DNA of 64,000 bases from Acidimicrobiia bacterium (lineage in GTDB: Bacteria; Actinomycetota; Acidimicrobiia; Spongiisociales; UBA11373), in the NCBI GenBank assembly GCA_030584185.1, contig CP129495.1, forward strand, positions 1,853,469-1,917,468. Direction: 5' to 3'. The stretch's first letter is position 1. Every line of letters starts with the position of its first letter. Both the position numbers and the translations under genes were made by a program. Below the pieces are notes generated by a model, which was given only the letters and a program-made list of their open reading frames with translations, made no database searches and was not told the origin of the DNA. Below are positions 48,995-57,737 of the stretch, in pieces.

Positions 48995-50015
48995 CACCGA
49001 ACACGACCCGTCTCTTGCCGTCGGTCACCTCGCCGACGAGCCGCCATCCGAGCTCGACGGCGGCGGCGGTGTCGTCGGCGGCGATCACGGCCAGGAAGCC
49101 CAACCCCATGTTGAAGGTGGCGGCGAGCTCCGCCTCCTCGACGCCGCCGTGGGTCGCCACCAGGTCGATCACGGGCGGCCGGGTGAAGCCGGCCGGGTCG
49201 ATCCGGACCTCCAGCCCGGTGGGAAGCATGGCACCGGCCCGCCCCAGCAGGCCGCCACCGGTCACGTGCGCCGCCGCCTTGAATCCGATCGTTGCCGCCA
49301 GGTCGAGCACGGGACGCACGTAGATGGCGGTCGGGGTGAGGAGTTCGTCGCCGAGGGTCATCCCTGGACGGACCTCATGGTCGAGGTCGAGGCCGCCCCT
49401 CTCGAGGAGTGCGGCGCGGGCCAGCGAGAATCCATTGGAGTGGAGCCCGGTCGACGGGAGTCCGACTACGGCATCGCCCGGCCTCGCCGTCGTCGGGTCG
49501 GGGAGCAGTTCGGCGTCGACCATGCCCACGGCGAACCCGACCATCTCCAACTCGCCGTCGGGGTACATGCCGGGCATCTCGGCCGTCTCTCCGCCGAGGA
49601 GCGCGCAGCCCGCCTCACGGCAGCCGGCGGCGATCCCCCGGATCGCCGCCTCGATCCGTTCCGGGTCCAGCCTTGCAGTCGCCAGGTAGTCGAGGAACAG
49701 GATGGGCCGGGCCGCGAGGGGAAGCAGGTCGTTGACGCTCATCGCCACCAGGTCGACCCCCAGGCCCTCGAAGTCGGCGGGTCCTCGCGCCAGCAGCAGC
49801 TTGGTGCCCACGCCGTCGCAGGTGGCGGCGATGAGCGGATCTGCCATCGTGCCGGTCTCGGGCCGGATCAGGCCGGCGTACGGGGAGGGGTGGTCGACCC
49901 ACTCCGGCCCGCGCGTGGCCCCGATCACCGGGCTGAGCCGATCCAACAGCCTGGCGGCGGCCGACACGTCGACTCCGGCCTTGCCGTATGTGAGCGGCCC
50001 CCCCTCACGGGTCAT
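48981..50015 (-). CDS. purM: phosphoribosylformylglycinamidine cyclo-ligase (AIR synthetase)
   Basis: A 344-residue PurM: TYGKAGVDVSAAARLLDR, TCDGVGTKLLLA, SVNDLLPLAARPILFLDYLA, LLGGETAEMPGMY, GLPSTGLHSNGFSLAR, HVTGGGLLGRAG and FNMGLGFLAVI. Closes the imidazole ring to AIR. ATG 50015 overlaps the purF stop (ATGA). Confidence 0.95.
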   Translation of the reverse strand: MTREGGPLTYGKAGVDVSAAARLLDRLSPVIGATRGPEWVDHPSPYAGLIRPETGTMADPLIAATCDGVGTKLLLARGPADFEGLGVDLVAMSVNDLLPLAARPILFLDYLATARLDPERIEAAIRGIAAGCREAGCALLGGETAEMPGMYPDGELEMVGFAVGMVDAELLPDPTTARPGDAVVGLPSTGLHSNGFSLARAALLERGGLDLDHEVRPGMTLGDELLTPTAIYVRPVLDLAATIGFKAAAHVTGGGLLGRAGAMLPTGLEVRIDPAGFTRPPVIDLVATHGGVEEAELAATFNMGLGFLAVIAADDTAAAVELGWRLVGEVTDGKRRVVFGDVAV

Positions 50016-51382
50016 ATCGGGTACTCGCCGGTCATGCACGCCATGCAGTGCTCCCCGCCGCCGGCGGCCCGGCGCAAGGCCTCGGCGGAGAGGTAGGCGA
50101 GGTCGTCCACCCCGATCGCCGCCGCCACCCCGGCAGGCGATCCCTCGCGGTTGATGGCCAGTTCCTCGCGCCGCGGGGTGTCGATCCCCATGAAACAGGG
50201 CCATGCGATAGGAGGGCTCGCCACCCGCAGGGCGACGCCGGACGCCCCGGCCTCGCGAATCATCTTGACGATCTGCATCGAGGTGTTGCCCCGCACGATC
50301 GAGTCGTCCACCAGCACCACCCGCTTGCCGGCGACCGCCTGTCGCACCACCGACAGCTTGAGCTCGATCTGGGAGGTGCGGGCATCCTGGTCGGGGAGGA
50401 TGAAGGTGCGCCCCACGTAGTGGCTGCGCAGGATCGCCTTCTCGTACGGAAGGCCGGAACCGCGCGAGTAGCCGATGGCCGCCGGGACGCCCGAGTCGGG
50501 CACCGGCACCACCACGTCGGCGCGGAATCCGGCGGCGGCGTCCGCCCTGGCCAGCTCCTCGCCCATCCGGGTGCGCGCCTCGTTGACGCCCTGGCCGAAC
50601 ACCGTCGAGTTGGGACGGGCGAAGTAGACCAGCTCGAACACGCACGGCGCCAGCGCCGCAGGTTTCAGCAGCTGCCTGGTCTCGACGCCCTCGGGGCCGA
50701 TGGTCACCAGCTCTCCCGGCTCTATCTGGCGCACGTCGGCGGCGCGGAGCACCTCGAGGGCACAGGTCTCGGAGGCGATGACCCAGCCCCCCTTGATCTC
50801 ACCCAGCACGAGCGGGCGCAGCCCGTTGGGATCGCGCAGGGCGTATATGCGGCCGTCGCAGAACATGGTCAGCGAGTAGGCCCCGACCGCCGCTGCCGCC
50901 ATGTGCTGCAGCGCCGCGGCGAAGTCGGGCGCCCGCGATCGAGCGATGAGGTGCACCAGCAACTCGGTGTCGAGGGTGGTCGAGACCAGTGCCCCGTCGG
51001 CCTCCAGCTCGTCGCGCAGGTCGTCGGCGTTCTTGATGTTTCCGTTGTGGGCGATGGCCACCCGCCCATACGGGGTGTTCGCCAGGAACGGCTGGATGTT
51101 CTCGTCGAGGCCGACGGTCGAGTACCGACAGTGTCCGATCGCCCGGTCACCCGGCATCCCCTCGATGCGGTGGACCGGCAACGCCTCGGCGATCAGGCCC
51201 CGGCCCTTGGCGACGTGGTGGGTGCCGGCGTCGTCGATGGAGACGATTCCGGCGCCCTCCTGGCCGCGGTGTTGCAGCTCGAAGAGGGCGCGGTGGGCCA
51301 GGGGGACGGCGGCCGCCTCGTGGTACACCGCAACCACCCCGCACGCCTCGCGCAGCTCGTCGAAGGGAAGATGCGGGTTCAT
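50012..51382 (-). CDS. purF: amidophosphoribosyltransferase
   Basis: A 456-residue glutamine PRPP amidotransferase. After a 13-residue propeptide the N-terminal nucleophile Cys14 (REACGVVAVY) would be exposed by processing. PRPP loop: VLVDDSIVRGNTS. The four Cys of the B. subtilis-type Fe-S enzyme are present (APCVFELVYFARP, PCFMGID, EHCMACMTGEY), so it is probably the oxygen-sensitive Fe-S form. Catalyses the first purine step. The ATG overlaps the purL stop. Confidence 0.95.
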   Translation of the reverse strand: MNPHLPFDELREACGVVAVYHEAAAVPLAHRALFELQHRGQEGAGIVSIDDAGTHHVAKGRGLIAEALPVHRIEGMPGDRAIGHCRYSTVGLDENIQPFLANTPYGRVAIAHNGNIKNADDLRDELEADGALVSTTLDTELLVHLIARSRAPDFAAALQHMAAAAVGAYSLTMFCDGRIYALRDPNGLRPLVLGEIKGGWVIASETCALEVLRAADVRQIEPGELVTIGPEGVETRQLLKPAALAPCVFELVYFARPNSTVFGQGVNEARTRMGEELARADAAAGFRADVVVPVPDSGVPAAIGYSRGSGLPYEKAILRSHYVGRTFILPDQDARTSQIELKLSVVRQAVAGKRVVLVDDSIVRGNTSMQIVKMIREAGASGVALRVASPPIAWPCFMGIDTPRREELAINREGSPAGVAAAIGVDDLAYLSAEALRRAAGGGEHCMACMTGEYPI

Positions 51383-53562
51383 GGCGATCCCCGGAAAGCG
51401 GCGGCCACCTCGTCCATGGCGAGGTCGAGGATCCCGTCGACGACGAGCCCGTCGCCGCCCGCCGTCCCCGAGGCTTTGACCGCGAGGCCCGCAGCGGTGG
51501 CCGCATCAAGCACCGCCTGGTGGTGCTCCTCACCGATGGCCACCCAGGCCACCCCTGCCGGCTCACCGAACAGAGCCCAATCGGGGCGTCCATCGTGCTC
51601 CAGGCGTACGCGGACTCCGGTTCCCGAGCGCAGGCAGAGCTTGGCCAGGGCAACTGCCGGCCCGCCTCGGGCCGAGTCCTTCGCCGCCCGGATGCGGCCC
51701 GCCCGGATCTGCTCGAGGAGAAACCCGGCGAGGGCACGGTCGGTCTCCAGGTCTGGCGCGGGAGCGGGGCCACCGACCTCCTTCGTCCTCAGCCGGCCGT
51801 AGGCGGAGAGGTTGGGGCCGGAGGACGGGCTCCCGACCAGCAGCACTACGTCGCCCTCGGTGAAGCCGGGGGCGGGAACGAGCCTGCGGTCGGGGATCAG
51901 CCCGAGGGCGCCGATCATCGGAGTGGGCGGTATGGCGCCGATGGGGGACTCGTTGTACAGGGAGCAGTTCCCGCCGGTGACGGCCAGACCCAGGGCGCGC
52001 AGGCCGTCACCGAGCCCGGCGATGGTCTCCGCCAGACGGGTGAACTCGGCCGGATCCGATGGCGACCCGGCATTGATGCCGTCGGTGACCGCCACCGCCT
52101 CGGCACCGACACAGGCCAGATTGCGCACGGCCTCACCGAGGAGGCACTGAACCCCGAGCCTGGGATCCACGGCGCAGGCGTCGCCACCGCCCACCAGGGA
52201 GAGGGCGAAGGCGCGGTCCTCTCCGGGGAGCCGCAGCACCGCTGCCTCGCCCTGTCCCGGTCCGCGCATGGTGCGGTTTCCCACCGTCTGGTCGTAGCGT
52301 TCGTAGACGGGGGAGAGATCGCCGAGCCCGGGAAGGCGCAGCAGGGAGAGGAGCGTCTCGCCGAGGTCGGCGGGCGGCTCGATCGGCGGATACGGCACCG
52401 CCTTCGGCAGCGACTCCACCCCGGCCCACCGGCGGAGCGGAGCACCGTCGGCGACCAGTGCCGCCGGGAGGTCGGCCACCACCTCGCCGTTGTGACGCAC
52501 CAGCATCCGGTCGTGATCGACCACACGACCGCACACCGCCGCCGCCACGCCTGCCGAGCGGAAGCGCCCCACGGCCGCCTCGGCGCCTCTCGCGTCGACC
52601 ACCAGCATGAACCGCTCCTGCGACTCGGAGAGAAGTATCTCGAAGGGCTCCATGTCGGGCTCCCGCAGCGGCACCTTCTCCAGGTCGATCTCGATCCCGG
52701 CCCCTCCGGCGGCGGCCATCTCGGCAGTGGCGCAGGCGATCCCGCAGGCGCCCAGGTCCTGACCGGCCAGCAGCCCGTCGGCGGCGGTGAAGGCCAGCAC
52801 CGCCTCCATCAGCTTCTTTCCCATGAACGGGTCGCCCACCTGCACATGGGAGCGGCGGCCACCGTGGTCGTCTTCATGGCCCAGCTCCTCGGAGGCGAAG
52901 GCGGCGCCGAGGATCCCGTCTCGACCCGTGGTCGCCCCCACGTAGATCACCGCCGCTCCGGGCACCGCTGCCGCCGAGCGCATCTCGTCGTGGCGAACCA
53001 GGCCGGCGGCAAGGGCGTTCACCAGAGGGTTTCCCTCGTAGCGGGCGTCGTGGATGGTGAGGCCCCCCACGTTGGGGACCCCGTAGGAGTTGCCGTATCC
53101 GCCGATCCCGGCCACCACGCCCTCGCGAATGAACTCGGCTCGAGGTGAGCCCGGATCGCCGAAGCAGAGGGCGTCGAGCACCGCCACCGGACGGGCTCCC
53201 TGGGCCACCACGTCGCGCAGGATCCCTCCCACTCCTGTGGCAGCCCCTTGGTAGGGCTCGACGGCACTGGGGTGGTTGTGGCTCTCGATCTTGAACGCCA
53301 CCGCCCAGCCGTCACCGACGTCGACGCAGCCGGCGTGCGAGCCCGGCCCGGCGAGGATCCCGGGTCCGGTGGTGGGGAGTCCGGCTAGCAGTGCCCGGGT
53401 CGACTTGTAGGAGCAGTGCTCGGACCACATCCCGGCGAACACCGCCAGCTCGAGGTGGTTCGGCTCGCGACCCAGCGCCGACTCGATGGCGTCGTACTCG
53501 GTCTCGTCGAGCCCCATCGCCACCGCCAGGCGGCGGCCGGCGAGTGTCCCGGCGGTGGTCAT
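51379..53562 (-). CDS. purL: FGAM synthase, large (small-type PurL) subunit
   Basis: A 727-residue PurL that needs separate PurS and PurQ, both upstream in this operon. Visible motifs: FAGMWSEHCSYKSTRALL, FKIESHNHPSAVEPYQGAATG, GGLTIHDARYEGNPLVNAL, AGQDLGACGIACATAEM, and ATP-site parts in the second half (VTGGNCSLYNESP). ATG 53562 is the start; GGAG lies 11 bases away, which is weak. The gap to purQ is 43 bases. Confidence 0.95.
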   Translation of the reverse strand: MTTAGTLAGRRLAVAMGLDETEYDAIESALGREPNHLELAVFAGMWSEHCSYKSTRALLAGLPTTGPGILAGPGSHAGCVDVGDGWAVAFKIESHNHPSAVEPYQGAATGVGGILRDVVAQGARPVAVLDALCFGDPGSPRAEFIREGVVAGIGGYGNSYGVPNVGGLTIHDARYEGNPLVNALAAGLVRHDEMRSAAAVPGAAVIYVGATTGRDGILGAAFASEELGHEDDHGGRRSHVQVGDPFMGKKLMEAVLAFTAADGLLAGQDLGACGIACATAEMAAAGGAGIEIDLEKVPLREPDMEPFEILLSESQERFMLVVDARGAEAAVGRFRSAGVAAAVCGRVVDHDRMLVRHNGEVVADLPAALVADGAPLRRWAGVESLPKAVPYPPIEPPADLGETLLSLLRLPGLGDLSPVYERYDQTVGNRTMRGPGQGEAAVLRLPGEDRAFALSLVGGGDACAVDPRLGVQCLLGEAVRNLACVGAEAVAVTDGINAGSPSDPAEFTRLAETIAGLGDGLRALGLAVTGGNCSLYNESPIGAIPPTPMIGALGLIPDRRLVPAPGFTEGDVVLLVGSPSSGPNLSAYGRLRTKEVGGPAPAPDLETDRALAGFLLEQIRAGRIRAAKDSARGGPAVALAKLCLRSGTGVRVRLEHDGRPDWALFGEPAGVAWVAIGEEHHQAVLDAATAAGLAVKASGTAGGDGLVVDGILDLAMDEVAAAFRGSP

Positions 53563-53605
53563 GGTCGAGAGCTCCGGTGCCGGCGCGCTCCGAGGTTCCC
53601 GGGCA

Positions 53606-54283
53606 TCATCCCCTCACCCCCTCCAGAATCGATCGGTGGGCCCCGGAGAGCAGAAGCAGTCCATCCGTGCTGCCGAGATCGGGATGGGATGCCCGCTCGG
53701 GGTGGGGCATGATGCCCAGGACCCGGCCGGTGTCGTCGAGGAGGGCGGCCAGGTCGCCCAGCGAGCCGTTGGGGTTCTCCTCGTACACCAGGGGCACCCG
53801 GTCGGCCACGGCATCGAAGCCATCGGGGTGGAACCAGTTGCCCTCGGCATGGGCGATGGGGAGGAGCATCCGGTCGCCCGGCTCGAGCGCCGAGAACCAC
53901 GGGCCCGACGCCTGGTCCGTCACCTCGACGGTCACCCAACGATGCCGGAACCCTGCCGGGTCGTTGTAGCCGAGGGCGCCCGGGAGCAGGCCCCCTTCGA
54001 CCAGGATCTGAAACCCGTTGCAGACCCCGATCACCAGCCCGCCAGAGGCCACGAACCCGGGAAGATCCACTACGGACGGCTCCTGGCTGGCGAGCATCCC
54101 AGCCCTCCAGTAGTCCCCATACGAGAAGCCACCGGGAAGTCCGGCGAGCTGGATCCCGTCGGGAAGAGGGCGGTCGGAGGGATGCAAGAAGGCGTCGAAG
54201 CCGGCCGCCAGGAGCCCTTCGAGGAGGTCGCGGTCCCCATTGGACCCGGGAAAGACGATCACCGCCGCCCGGGGCCCGGTCAT
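53606..54283 (-). CDS. purQ: FGAM synthase glutaminase subunit
   Basis: A 225-residue class I glutamine amidotransferase. Nucleophile Cys88 in GVCNGFQILVEGG; His and Glu in GIMPHPERASHPD. AVIVFPGSNGDRDL and GGFSYGDYWRAGMLAS are typical PurQ. Delivers ammonia to PurL. ATG 54283 has GGAGGAG upstream and overlaps purS (ATGA). Confidence 0.95.
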   Translation of the reverse strand: MTGPRAAVIVFPGSNGDRDLLEGLLAAGFDAFLHPSDRPLPDGIQLAGLPGGFSYGDYWRAGMLASQEPSVVDLPGFVASGGLVIGVCNGFQILVEGGLLPGALGYNDPAGFRHRWVTVEVTDQASGPWFSALEPGDRMLLPIAHAEGNWFHPDGFDAVADRVPLVYEENPNGSLGDLAALLDDTGRVLGIMPHPERASHPDLGSTDGLLLLSGAHRSILEGVRG

Positions 54284-54531
54284 GACTCCTCCGTCACGGC
54301 GATCTCGTATGACTCCAGGTTCGGATTGACCAGCAGCCGGTCGCACAGGTCCGCGGTGATGCGATGCGCCTCGTTTGCGTCGTCGCAGTCGATGAGCATG
54401 GACAGCACCCGGCCCACCGCCGACACCGACACACCGCCCCGGCCGAGCCGCTGCAGGCTCTCCTGGACCGCCTCCGCCTGAGGATCCTTGACCCCAGGAC
54501 GAGGGCGAACCGTCAGGTCAACCCGATACAC
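54280..54531 (-). CDS. purS: FGAM synthase small bridging subunit
   Basis: An 83-residue PurS: LTVRPRPGVKDPQAEAVQES, VSAVGRVLSMLID and CDRLLVNPNLESYEI. It links PurQ to PurL in the FGAM synthase complex. GTG 54531 overlaps the 3' end of purC by 14 bases. Confidence 0.9.
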   Translation of the reverse strand: MYRVDLTVRPRPGVKDPQAEAVQESLQRLGRGGVSVSAVGRVLSMLIDCDDANEAHRITADLCDRLLVNPNLESYEIAVTEES

Positions 54532-55276
54532 GGTCGGTGGCGTCCAGTGCCGCCTCGAGGCGTTCCAGCAACTTGCGGTAGCCGGCGAGGAGGTCTCCCT
54601 GATCGAACCGGAACAGGTCCTTGTCGAGGATCTCGCCGGTCTCCAGGTCGCGGAACCGGCAGGTGTCGGGTGAGATCTCGTCGGCGAGGAGCATGTCGCC
54701 GTCTCCGGAACGACCGAACTCGAACTTGAGATCGACCAGGTCGATCCCGGCTCCACTGAACAGGTCCCGAAGCAGCAGCGCCGCCGTCCTGGCGGCTTCC
54801 CGGATCTCGTCGGCCTCGCCCTGCGTGGCCAGTCCGAGCAAGGCGACATGCTCGTCGTTGATCATGGGGTCACCCAGGTCGTCTCGTTTGAAGTAGAACT
54901 CGACTATCGGTGGTTCGCAGACCGTCAGGTAGTCGAGGCCGGTCCGCTTCTCCAGCGACCCGGCGACCTTGAATCTGACCACCGCCTCGATGGGAACGAT
55001 CTCGACCAGACGGGCGGACAGGGTCCGCTCGTCGACGCGGCCCAGATGATGGGTGGCGATCCCCCGATCGGCGAGGTACTCGAACAGCATCTCGGTGATC
55101 CGGCTGTTGAGGGCGCCCTTGCCGGAGAACTGCTCGTGGCGCTGGCCGTTGAAGGCGGTGGCGTCATCCTTGTAGAGGATGTGTGCGGTCCCGTCGGGCT
55201 GCGGCACCACCCGCTTCGCCTTGCCCTCGTAGGCCTCCTGCTGCACCTTCGGGTCCCCGCTTCGGCTGGCGCGCAT
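54518..55276 (-). CDS. purC: SAICAR synthetase
   Basis: A 252-residue PurC: EAYEGKAKRVVPQPDG, YKDDATAFNGQ, VPIEAVVRFKVAGSLEKR, DLVDLKFEFGRSGDG, LADEISPDTCRF. Adds aspartate to CAIR. First gene of the nine-gene purine operon. ATG 55276 has a short AGGG; other in-frame starts are TTG 55303 and a GTG shortly before YEGKAK. No purine riboswitch or other leader structure is evident upstream. Confidence 0.94.
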   Translation of the reverse strand: MRASRSGDPKVQQEAYEGKAKRVVPQPDGTAHILYKDDATAFNGQRHEQFSGKGALNSRITEMLFEYLADRGIATHHLGRVDERTLSARLVEIVPIEAVVRFKVAGSLEKRTGLDYLTVCEPPIVEFYFKRDDLGDPMINDEHVALLGLATQGEADEIREAARTAALLLRDLFSGAGIDLVDLKFEFGRSGDGDMLLADEISPDTCRFRDLETGEILDKDLFRFDQGDLLAGYRKLLERLEAALDATDRVSG

Positions 55277-55349
55277 GGTGCCCTGCCGGACGGGTGCTGT
55301 CAAAAGGATCTCACCGGGTGGTCAGCGGCCGGCATCCGTCGACCGGAGT

Positions 55350-55871
55350 ATGGGCAATCGGCCCTATTCAGGAGGCGGGGCCGTTGCTGAACTCGTCGGC
55401 GTGTTCGTCCAGTACTACGGAATGGTCGAGAGACCCTTCGCCGAGGTCGAAGCCGACCTGGTGGCGCTCGGCGACGGGCTCGACAGGTCGGCCGACGTCG
55501 CCTACCGCCGCGGGGAGGACCTCGTGGCGCGTGTTGGCGGGTCGGGGATCGCCAAGACCGTCCTACTCGACATGGGCTCACCCAACCGGGGCGAGGCTTC
55601 CACCTCGATCCCGCTCGTCTGGTGGGCCACCGGCACGCCAGCCCTGTTCCCCACGATGGAGGCCGAGCTCACCGTCGCCCCGATGGGCGACAACCTCACC
55701 CAGGTGCTCTTCCAAGGGACCTACAAGCCGCCGCTGGGGGCGGTTGGCCGCGCCATCGATCGTGCGGTGCTGCATCGCTTTGCCGAGATGAGCGTCAAGG
55801 ACTTCGTGGATCGCGTGGTCGGCCTACTCTCGGGTGGCGTGAGTGAAGTCGAGGCCGGCCCCCCGGGGTGA
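55350..55871 (+). CDS. SRPBCC (START-like) fold protein
   Basis: A 173-residue protein. The core VARVGGSGIAKTVLLDMG, IPLVWWATGTPALFPTMEAEL, NLTQVLFQGTYKPPLGAVG and DRAVLHRFAEMSVKDFVDRV has the strand-strand-long-C-helix order of SRPBCC ligand-binding proteins of unknown function. ATG 55350 is the likely start. Divergent from purC; overlaps the next gene. Confidence 0.72.
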   Translation: MGNRPYSGGGAVAELVGVFVQYYGMVERPFAEVEADLVALGDGLDRSADVAYRRGEDLVARVGGSGIAKTVLLDMGSPNRGEASTSIPLVWWATGTPALFPTMEAELTVAPMGDNLTQVLFQGTYKPPLGAVGRAIDRAVLHRFAEMSVKDFVDRVVGLLSGGVSEVEAGPPG

Positions 55872-56344
55872 TGGGGTCGCCGTCCGTCGATCCGTCGCTG
55901 CCTTACCGGCGTGTGCAGCGGGCGCGATGGCCGTTGCTGATCATGGTTCCCTCGTCGGGCTTGTCCTTGGCCCTGGGCGTGTTCGGGTCCGATGTCCCAT
56001 GGGTGGTGCGATCGGCGGCCGTAGCCTTCGCGCTCGTACTGGCGTGGATGGCGGTCACCTTCACCGTGCTCACAGTCGAGGTCGACGGCCGCATCGAGGT
56101 GCGTTTCGGTGGCGGCTGGCCGCGACGCAGCGTCTCGCTGGACTCGGTGATGGCTGCCGACACGGTGAGAAATCGCTGGTGGTACGGCTGGGGAATCAGG
56201 TACATGGGTGCGGGGTGGCTGTGGAACGTCTCCGGATTGGATGCGGTGCGCCTCGAACTTGACACCGGCCGAGAGCTGCGGATCGGCACCGATGACCCTC
56301 AGGGGCTCCTCAAGGCGGTGCGCCGGGCGTGCGGCCTCGGTTAG
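55871..56344 (+). CDS. small two-helix membrane protein
   Basis: A 157-residue protein: two helices in a hairpin near residues 22-65 and then a beta-rich cytosolic part (TVEVDGRIEVRFGGGWPRRS, RLELDTGRELRIGTDDPQG), like the PH-like part of DUF3093-type proteins. A WWYGWGIRYMGAGWLWNVSG segment is aromatic-rich. ATG 55871 overlaps the previous stop (TGATG); GTG 55868 is the alternative. Function unknown. Confidence 0.7.
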   Translation: MGSPSVDPSLPYRRVQRARWPLLIMVPSSGLSLALGVFGSDVPWVVRSAAVAFALVLAWMAVTFTVLTVEVDGRIEVRFGGGWPRRSVSLDSVMAADTVRNRWWYGWGIRYMGAGWLWNVSGLDAVRLELDTGRELRIGTDDPQGLLKAVRRACGLG

Positions 56345-56359
56345 CGCATCGCTCGACGC

Positions 56360-56371
56360 TACGGTGGATGC
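56360..56371 (+). promoter_or_regulatory. leaderless -10 of the double-HTH gene
   Basis: TACGGT (56360-56365) ends 6 bases before ATG 56372, again the leaderless spacing, and no ribosome site is present. Confidence 0.4.
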
Positions 56372-56698
56372 ATGACGAGCAACGACGACCTTCGACCCTT
56401 CGAGCGACGCGTCCTCGCCATGCGCGACGCCGGGCACGACATCGCCGACATCGCCGCCGCATTCAAGCGGAGCGCGGGCCACATCGAGCGGGTGCTGCGC
56501 TGGGTGCACATTCCGCGCTCGGCAGATGCCGAGCGGCGATACCCCAAGGCCTTCGAGGACCGGGTGCTCGCCTGGCGAGCCGCCGGAGAGCCGTACGACG
56601 CCATCGCAAGGCGGTTTCGCGCATCGCCCGGATTCATCAGGCGGGTGGAGGGCATGGCCCATTACCGGCGTGCCCTGAGGCTGCTCACCTCGGGATGA
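56372..56698 (+). CDS. small protein with two HTH-like repeats
   Basis: A 108-residue protein built of two similar units: FERRVLAMRDAGHDIADIAA (residues ~10-45) and FEDRVLAWRAAGEPYDAIAR (~61-95). Each continues with AxRFxxSxGxIxRVxxxxH-like sequence. The pattern fits helix-turn-helix units of sigma-70 region 4 type. Probably DNA-binding; target unknown. Appears leaderless. Confidence 0.68.
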   Translation: MTSNDDLRPFERRVLAMRDAGHDIADIAAAFKRSAGHIERVLRWVHIPRSADAERRYPKAFEDRVLAWRAAGEPYDAIARRFRASPGFIRRVEGMAHYRRALRLLTSG

Positions 56699-56708
56699 CG
56701 GCCCGGCG

Positions 56709-57737
56709 GTGAGAGGCCGGGTACGACCGGCGGGGGTCACCGCTGCAGTCCTCCTGGTGCTCCTGTCCGGATGTGTCGGGTCTCCTTCGACCCCGACGGA
56801 GATCACCGGCGTCGCCGTGTCGGCCCCACCACGGGCCGCAGGACCCCTCAGGGGATTCTCACTGTCGCCGAGAGACTTCGGTGCCGAAGGCCTTGTCGGA
56901 TTCTTCGACACCGCCGCCGCGCATGCCGATCTGATCGAACACGTCGCCGACGCCCTGGAGTGGGAGGAGGCGCCCGGCTCGGCTCTCGCCGTCGTCCACG
57001 CCTTGGCCGAGGAGCGCGGCGATCTGGTGGTGAGTGTCGGGGGCACATTTCATACCTCCGACGGGACCCTCTTGCGGCCCATCGATCAGGAGGTCTTCGA
57101 TCGATACGTCGCCGCTGCCGCTCGGTACGCCGCAGCCCATCGGCCGCCGTTCCTCGGATTCGGCGTCGAGGTGGACACGCTGTGGCGTGTCGATCCTGAC
57201 GGGTTCGATCGGTTCGTCGACCTGTTCGCCGCCGTCGCGACGGCGGTCGCCGATGTTTCGCCGGAGACGCTCGTCTTTCCTGTGTTCCAACTGGAGCGGC
57301 TGTCGGGACTCCAAGGGGGTCTGTTCGGCGGAACCAACGACACCGAAGCGGCTGCCTGGGATCTGATCGACATGTTCCCCGATGCCGGCGTGATCGGGTT
57401 CACGTCGTATCCCGGCTTGGTGTTCGCCGAACCCGAGGACGTTCCCGACGACTACTACACCCGCCTCGGCGAGCTCGCCGGCGGCAGACCTGTGGTGATC
57501 ACGGAGTTGGGATGGCAGTCGGGCGGGAGCCTCGGCGAACACTCGGGGTCTCCCGACCTGCAGCATCGTTTCGTGAGCCGGTTGCCCGACCTGCTGCCGG
57601 CTCCCGAGATGGCCTTCTACGTGTGGTCTTTCCTGTACGACCAGGATGCACCACAGCCTTTCGGATCGATGGGGATGATCTCCAGGCAGGGCTCGGAGCG
57701 CCCCGCATGGCGGGAGTGGGTGGAGCAGCGGCCCTAG
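56709..57737 (+). CDS. lipoprotein with TIM-barrel glycoside-hydrolase-like fold
   Basis: A 342-residue lipoprotein: lipobox LLSGC (about Cys22), then a probable (beta/alpha)8 barrel. FLGFGVEVDTLWRVDPDGFD ends a strand with Glu, and VVITELGWQSGGSLGE carries a second Glu ~120 residues later, as in clan GH-A glycosidases. SYPGLVF and FYVWSFLYDQDAP resemble late barrel strands of GH53-like enzymes. Family assignment is tentative. GTG start; ends overlap the convergent cyclase gene. Confidence 0.7.
   Translation: MRGRVRPAGVTAAVLLVLLSGCVGSPSTPTEITGVAVSAPPRAAGPLRGFSLSPRDFGAEGLVGFFDTAAAHADLIEHVADALEWEEAPGSALAVVHALAEERGDLVVSVGGTFHTSDGTLLRPIDQEVFDRYVAAAARYAAAHRPPFLGFGVEVDTLWRVDPDGFDRFVDLFAAVATAVADVSPETLVFPVFQLERLSGLQGGLFGGTNDTEAAAWDLIDMFPDAGVIGFTSYPGLVFAEPEDVPDDYYTRLGELAGGRPVVITELGWQSGGSLGEHSGSPDLQHRFVSRLPDLLPAPEMAFYVWSFLYDQDAPQPFGSMGMISRQGSERPAWREWVEQRP

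Noticed and set aside
43702-55276. Lateral acquisition of the purine operon
   Set aside because: Base composition and start codon habits match the neighbours; no flanking repeats or mobility genes.
55277-55349. Purine riboswitch or other structured leader before purC
   Set aside because: The gap is only ~73 bases and no three-way-junction pattern or terminator is seen.
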